A stretch of 64,000 bases of DNA from an uncultured Oligoflexia bacterium (GTDB lineage: Bacteria; Bdellovibrionota; Bacteriovoracia; Bacteriovoracales; Bacteriovoracaceae). Shown one piece after another: positions 61,167-64,000 of the stretch. Both the position numbers and the translations under genes were made by a program. Each line of letters starts with the position of its first letter. Positions within the stretch are counted from its first letter, which is position 1. The notes beneath the pieces are model-generated. The model had not been told where the DNA came from. It worked only from the letters and a program-made list of their open reading frames with translations, and made no database searches. The DNA is taken from positions 1 through 64,000 of the forward strand of contig CAKZJW010000099.1 in the NCBI GenBank assembly GCA_937120495.1, written 5' to 3'.

Positions 61167-62015
61167 ATGATCGGTGAATCGAAGAAAATTAAAACTAAAG
61201 ATGAATTAGAGTTAAATCTTACTGTTTTAGAGAATGGAAGTCCTGTATGGATTATCGTAACTCACGGATTAGGCGAACATTCAGGAAGACATGAGTATTT
61301 TGATAAGATTTTTTCACAATATTTTAATATTTGCCGCTGGGACCTTAGAGGTCATGGAAAGAGTGGAGGAAAAAAATCGTATGTTGAGAACTTTTCAAAG
61401 TATGTCGAAGACTTAGATAGTGTAATTGCATTTTTAAAAGATAATTATAAAATGAACAGGCATATGTTGTTTGCTCACTCAATGGGCTCTCTTGTAACGG
61501 CTTCATATCTTCAAAAGAAAGTATCTGATAAGAATTACCCTGAAAAAGTGTTTTTGAGTGGTCCTCCAGTTGCTGGTCCTGGTGTTTTAGGAAAAATGTT
61601 TGAGATTGCTCCTCTAGGGTTCTCAAGTGCTCTGGGAAATTTGAATCAATCAATTGCTTTGGGAGGAATGCTAGATATTAAAAAGCTTTCTCACGACACA
61701 AGAGTTTACGATAACTATATAAAAGACCCGCTTAATTCGTTAAAAATACATTCTCGATTATTTTTTAATATTTTAGCAGAAGCAAGGGATGTATTCTCTA
61801 AACCTCTTAGGGTATCTTGTCCTTTATTTGTGGCGCTTGCTGGAGAGGATAAGCTAATAAATCCAAACTCTGCTTTGGAATACTTCTCCAAAATTGAAAA
61901 AAATGCCAAGGTTGTCACTATTGAAAACGGCTATCACGAGTTACATAATGAAATTGAAAAATTTCGATCACCATATTTTAAGTTTCTTAAAGAATCTCTA
62001 TTAGAAACTAATTAG
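61167..62015 (+). CDS. Alpha/beta hydrolase, monoacylglycerol lipase/lysophospholipase-like
   Basis: 282 residues, no signal peptide. HGLGEHSGRHEYF and WDLRGHGKSGGKKSY near the N-terminus are the signature of the monoacylglycerol lipase/lysophospholipase L2 group (HGxGEHxxRY, DxRGHGxS). The catalytic triad is visible: Ser in FAHSMGSL, Asp in LAGEDKLINP, His in NGYHELHNE. AGGGGA precedes the ATG. It would hydrolyse lysophospholipids or glycerides. The end overlaps the convergent M48 gene by 8 nt. Confidence 0.88.
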   Translation: MIGESKKIKTKDELELNLTVLENGSPVWIIVTHGLGEHSGRHEYFDKIFSQYFNICRWDLRGHGKSGGKKSYVENFSKYVEDLDSVIAFLKDNYKMNRHMLFAHSMGSLVTASYLQKKVSDKNYPEKVFLSGPPVAGPGVLGKMFEIAPLGFSSALGNLNQSIALGGMLDIKKLSHDTRVYDNYIKDPLNSLKIHSRLFFNILAEARDVFSKPLRVSCPLFVALAGEDKLINPNSALEYFSKIEKNAKVVTIENGYHELHNEIEKFRSPYFKFLKESLLETN

Positions 62016-63261
62016 TACTAATGGATTCAATAAACTCTACTCTCTCTAAAGCTGGAGGGTGTGAGTTATAGAATTTGCTAAATATTGGACTTGGGGTTAA
62101 TGAACTTGAGTTGTCTTTATACATTTTAACAAGCGCATTGATTAAATCATTTCCACTCGAGTGTCGAACGCTGAATCTATCAGCAGAATATTCATTTCTT
62201 CGAGATAACCAACTCATGATAGGTGTTAGAAAAAAAGTTGCTTGAGGAATTAGAAATGTAAAAAGAAGTAGAGCTATATGTTTAGACTTTTCAAGAGAAA
62301 AACTAGAGTACAGCTCAGTGTAGTTATAGCTGAGATATAAAATATAAAAACCAATACCAAGACTAATAGTACTTATGACCATCGATTTTAAAATATGCTT
62401 TTCTTTTAGGTGCCCGAGTTCATGAGCAAGAACTGCGACAACTTCATTTGAAGACAAACTGTTGAGAAGAGTATCAAAGAAGACAATTCTTTTATTTTTA
62501 CCAAAACCTGTGAAATAGGCATTACCATGAGAGCTTCTTAGCGAGGCATTCATAACATAATAATCTTTAAATTTAATTTTCGTATCAGAACTAAGCTTTT
62601 GAACTTTAGAAGTTAGCTCCTCATCATCCAAAGGAGAGAATTTATTGAAAAGAGGAGATATAATTTTGGGATAAGCCCACATTAATAAAAATTGGAAAGC
62701 AACAAGACAAATCCAAGAATATATCCACCACACGTGCTCAAAGTTTTCTATAAACGCAAAGATAGCATAAAGCACAGGGAACATTAGACAAATTGTTAAA
62801 AGAAATTGCTTGATCAAGTCATTTATAAAAATACGAGATGTCGTTTTATTGAAGCCATACTTTGCTTCAATAAAAAACGTTGAATAAATGGACTCTGGAA
62901 GAGAAAGAACAATCGAAATTATTAAATAAATGCCAAAGAATATAAAGCTAGCCGTGTCAGAACTGTAGCCAAGCCCTCTTGTTAGTTGGTCCAGTTTTTC
63001 TAATCCTCCAAAAGGAAGCCATGCGAGTAATAAAATAAAATGATATAGAGTAGCTACTACTTTAAATTTTAACCGAGACTGAGAATAGCACGCAGCTTTT
63101 TGATGCTCTTCTAAGCTAATTTTTTGAGAAAACTTTTGAGGAACCGTATTTGCATTTTTTGAAATATACCTAATATTAATAATAAGAAGAAAAACTTTTA
63201 CTATAAGAACTAAAGTGGCAATATAGTAAAATATATTGAGTATCAAATCATTGGTAAGCAT
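62008..63261 (-). CDS. M48 family zinc metalloprotease, Ste24/CAAX-protease-like
   Basis: 417 residues with about seven membrane helices, the Ste24 layout. The zinc motif HELGH is at 280-284 (in VVAVLAHELGHLKEKH), the third ligand Glu in SRRNEYSADRFSV follows at about 360, and GNAYFTGFGKNKRIVFFDTLL precedes the zinc site as in Ste24/HtpX. The N-terminal half has the membrane bundle of CAAX prenyl protease 1. Bacterial members act on membrane or lipidated proteins; substrate unknown. It is divergent from the glyoxalase-like gene across 13 bp. Confidence 0.9.
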   Translation of the reverse strand: MLTNDLILNIFYYIATLVLIVKVFLLIINIRYISKNANTVPQKFSQKISLEEHQKAACYSQSRLKFKVVATLYHFILLLAWLPFGGLEKLDQLTRGLGYSSDTASFIFFGIYLIISIVLSLPESIYSTFFIEAKYGFNKTTSRIFINDLIKQFLLTICLMFPVLYAIFAFIENFEHVWWIYSWICLVAFQFLLMWAYPKIISPLFNKFSPLDDEELTSKVQKLSSDTKIKFKDYYVMNASLRSSHGNAYFTGFGKNKRIVFFDTLLNSLSSNEVVAVLAHELGHLKEKHILKSMVISTISLGIGFYILYLSYNYTELYSSFSLEKSKHIALLLFTFLIPQATFFLTPIMSWLSRRNEYSADRFSVRHSSGNDLINALVKMYKDNSSSLTPSPIFSKFYNSHPPALERVEFIESISTN

Positions 63262-63274
63262 CTGGAGCCCTTTT

Positions 63275-64000
63275 ATGAAGATTATTCAACAGTATATGAA
63301 TAATCCATTAAGAAATTATAACTATATCGTCTATAGCGAGAAAAGCAAAGAAGCCATCTTCTTTGATCCTTATGATTTGAAGATTACTCTTCCTGTTTCG
63401 GAATCCTTAAATCTGAATCCAAAATTTTTATTTAATACCCATACTCACCATGATCACATTAGGGATAATGAAAAATTTCTTGAACTCGAGGGGACAAGTC
63501 ATATTGAACTTATGGATGGAGAAGTTTTTAAACTCAGTGAAACGGAGTGGGTAAAAGCAATTTATACTCCGGGCCATGTTGATAATCATATTTGCTATTT
63601 ATTGATTGAAAAAGATCAAATGATAGGTATCATCTGCGGTGATGCTCTTTTTAATGCAGGAGTTGGGAACTGTAAAAATGGTGGGAATGTAGACGAGCAT
63701 TATTGTTCTACGGAAATGTTAAGAGAATTATTAGATGATGGAACTAAACTATATCCATCTCACGATTACCTTCTAACGAACTTAAAGTTTGCTTTAGGAG
63801 TTGAGCCAGATAATAAGGATGTAGAAAAACTTATGAATAAACGAAAAGTCCAAAACCAAGAAAAAGAATTTATAAATACAAATATAAATGATGAAAAAAA
63901 AATTAATCCTTTTTTGAGACTAGAGCAGTTAAAGAAACAAGAGCAATTTAAGAGTATGAGTAATAAAGAAATTTTTATTAAATTAAGAAAACTAAGAGAT
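63275..64000 (+). CDS. Metallo-beta-lactamase-fold hydrolase, glyoxalase II-like (partial, runs off the window)
   Basis: 242 codons present; the gene continues beyond the window with no stop. Start ATG at 63275, GGAG 7 nt upstream. Metal site motifs: NTHTHHDHI (HxHxDH), TPGHVDNHICY (second His), GDALFNAGVGNC (bridging Asp) and YPSHDYLLTNLKFAL (third His), the last close to the glyoxalase II consensus PGHEYT..NLKFA. It would hydrolyse S-lactoylglutathione or another thioester. After about residue 170 comes a charged extension that is longer than usual (NKRKVQNQEKEF onward), not typical of glyoxalase II. Confidence 0.85.
   Translation, partial: MKIIQQYMNNPLRNYNYIVYSEKSKEAIFFDPYDLKITLPVSESLNLNPKFLFNTHTHHDHIRDNEKFLELEGTSHIELMDGEVFKLSETEWVKAIYTPGHVDNHICYLLIEKDQMIGIICGDALFNAGVGNCKNGGNVDEHYCSTEMLRELLDDGTKLYPSHDYLLTNLKFALGVEPDNKDVEKLMNKRKVQNQEKEFINTNINDEKKINPFLRLEQLKKQEQFKSMSNKEIFIKLRKLRD

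Overview
The window is AT-rich, densely packed Gram-negative bacterial DNA with short spacers, ATGA/TAATG overlaps and many signal peptides, lipoboxes and outer-membrane barrels. An Mla lipid-transport set and an LptE-like lipoprotein show an outer membrane. A Na+-translocating NADH:quinone reductase (Nqr) suggests a marine or saline habitat. The base composition, the Nqr and the many unfamiliar secreted proteins fit the Bdellovibrionota, most likely a Bacteriovorax/Halobacteriovorax-type predator. That assignment is inference; the window has no rRNA or other taxonomic marker, and I saw no tRNA, CRISPR, transposase or phage gene.

Left part (1-17.8 kb). A secreted orphan is followed by an arginine-succinyltransferase pathway pair (astA plus a class III aminotransferase). 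Next come a histidine-rich membrane protein, a TetR regulator with two matching palindromic operators, and a fused E1 alpha/beta 2-oxoacid dehydrogenase. A secreted EEP-fold hydrolase, a YceI-like protein and nusB/nrdR follow. Between nrdR and glyA lie a Kazal-type inhibitor lipoprotein and a free-standing 22-residue hydrophobic peptide gene. The block then reads, on the minus strand, yceD-rpmF-fabH-fabD-fabG-acpP-fabF-glyA; plsX is missing from its usual place and terminators sit inside the run.

Middle part (17.8-43.3 kb). On the plus strand: aroK, a receiver-like regulator, alr, mlaE-mlaF-mlaD, a GYF-like membrane gene split by a -1 frameshift on an A10 run, a methyltransferase, then lptE and holA-like genes. 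A pair of large secreted proteins follows, behind a near-consensus sigma-54 promoter. Then come grxD/bolA, a DinG-type helicase-exonuclease, a small secreted protein that seems to start at AUU, and the complete nqrABCDEF operon ending in a strong terminator.

Right part (43.3-64 kb). The Nqr maturation genes apbE and nqrM lie 6.3 kb beyond nqrF. In between is an accessory insert whose main gene encodes a 1550-residue secreted protein with tandem repeats, a Fic motif and a C-terminal ADP-ribosyltransferase-like domain. After nqrM comes a three-gene minus-strand operon: a circularly permuted ATP-grasp ligase fused to an HExxH metalloprotease-like region, a single-pass membrane protein, and an outer-membrane barrel. 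I see this as the best candidate for an undescribed system. The window ends with another barrel, an orphan lipoprotein, an alpha/beta hydrolase, a Ste24-like M48 protease and a partial glyoxalase-II-like gene.
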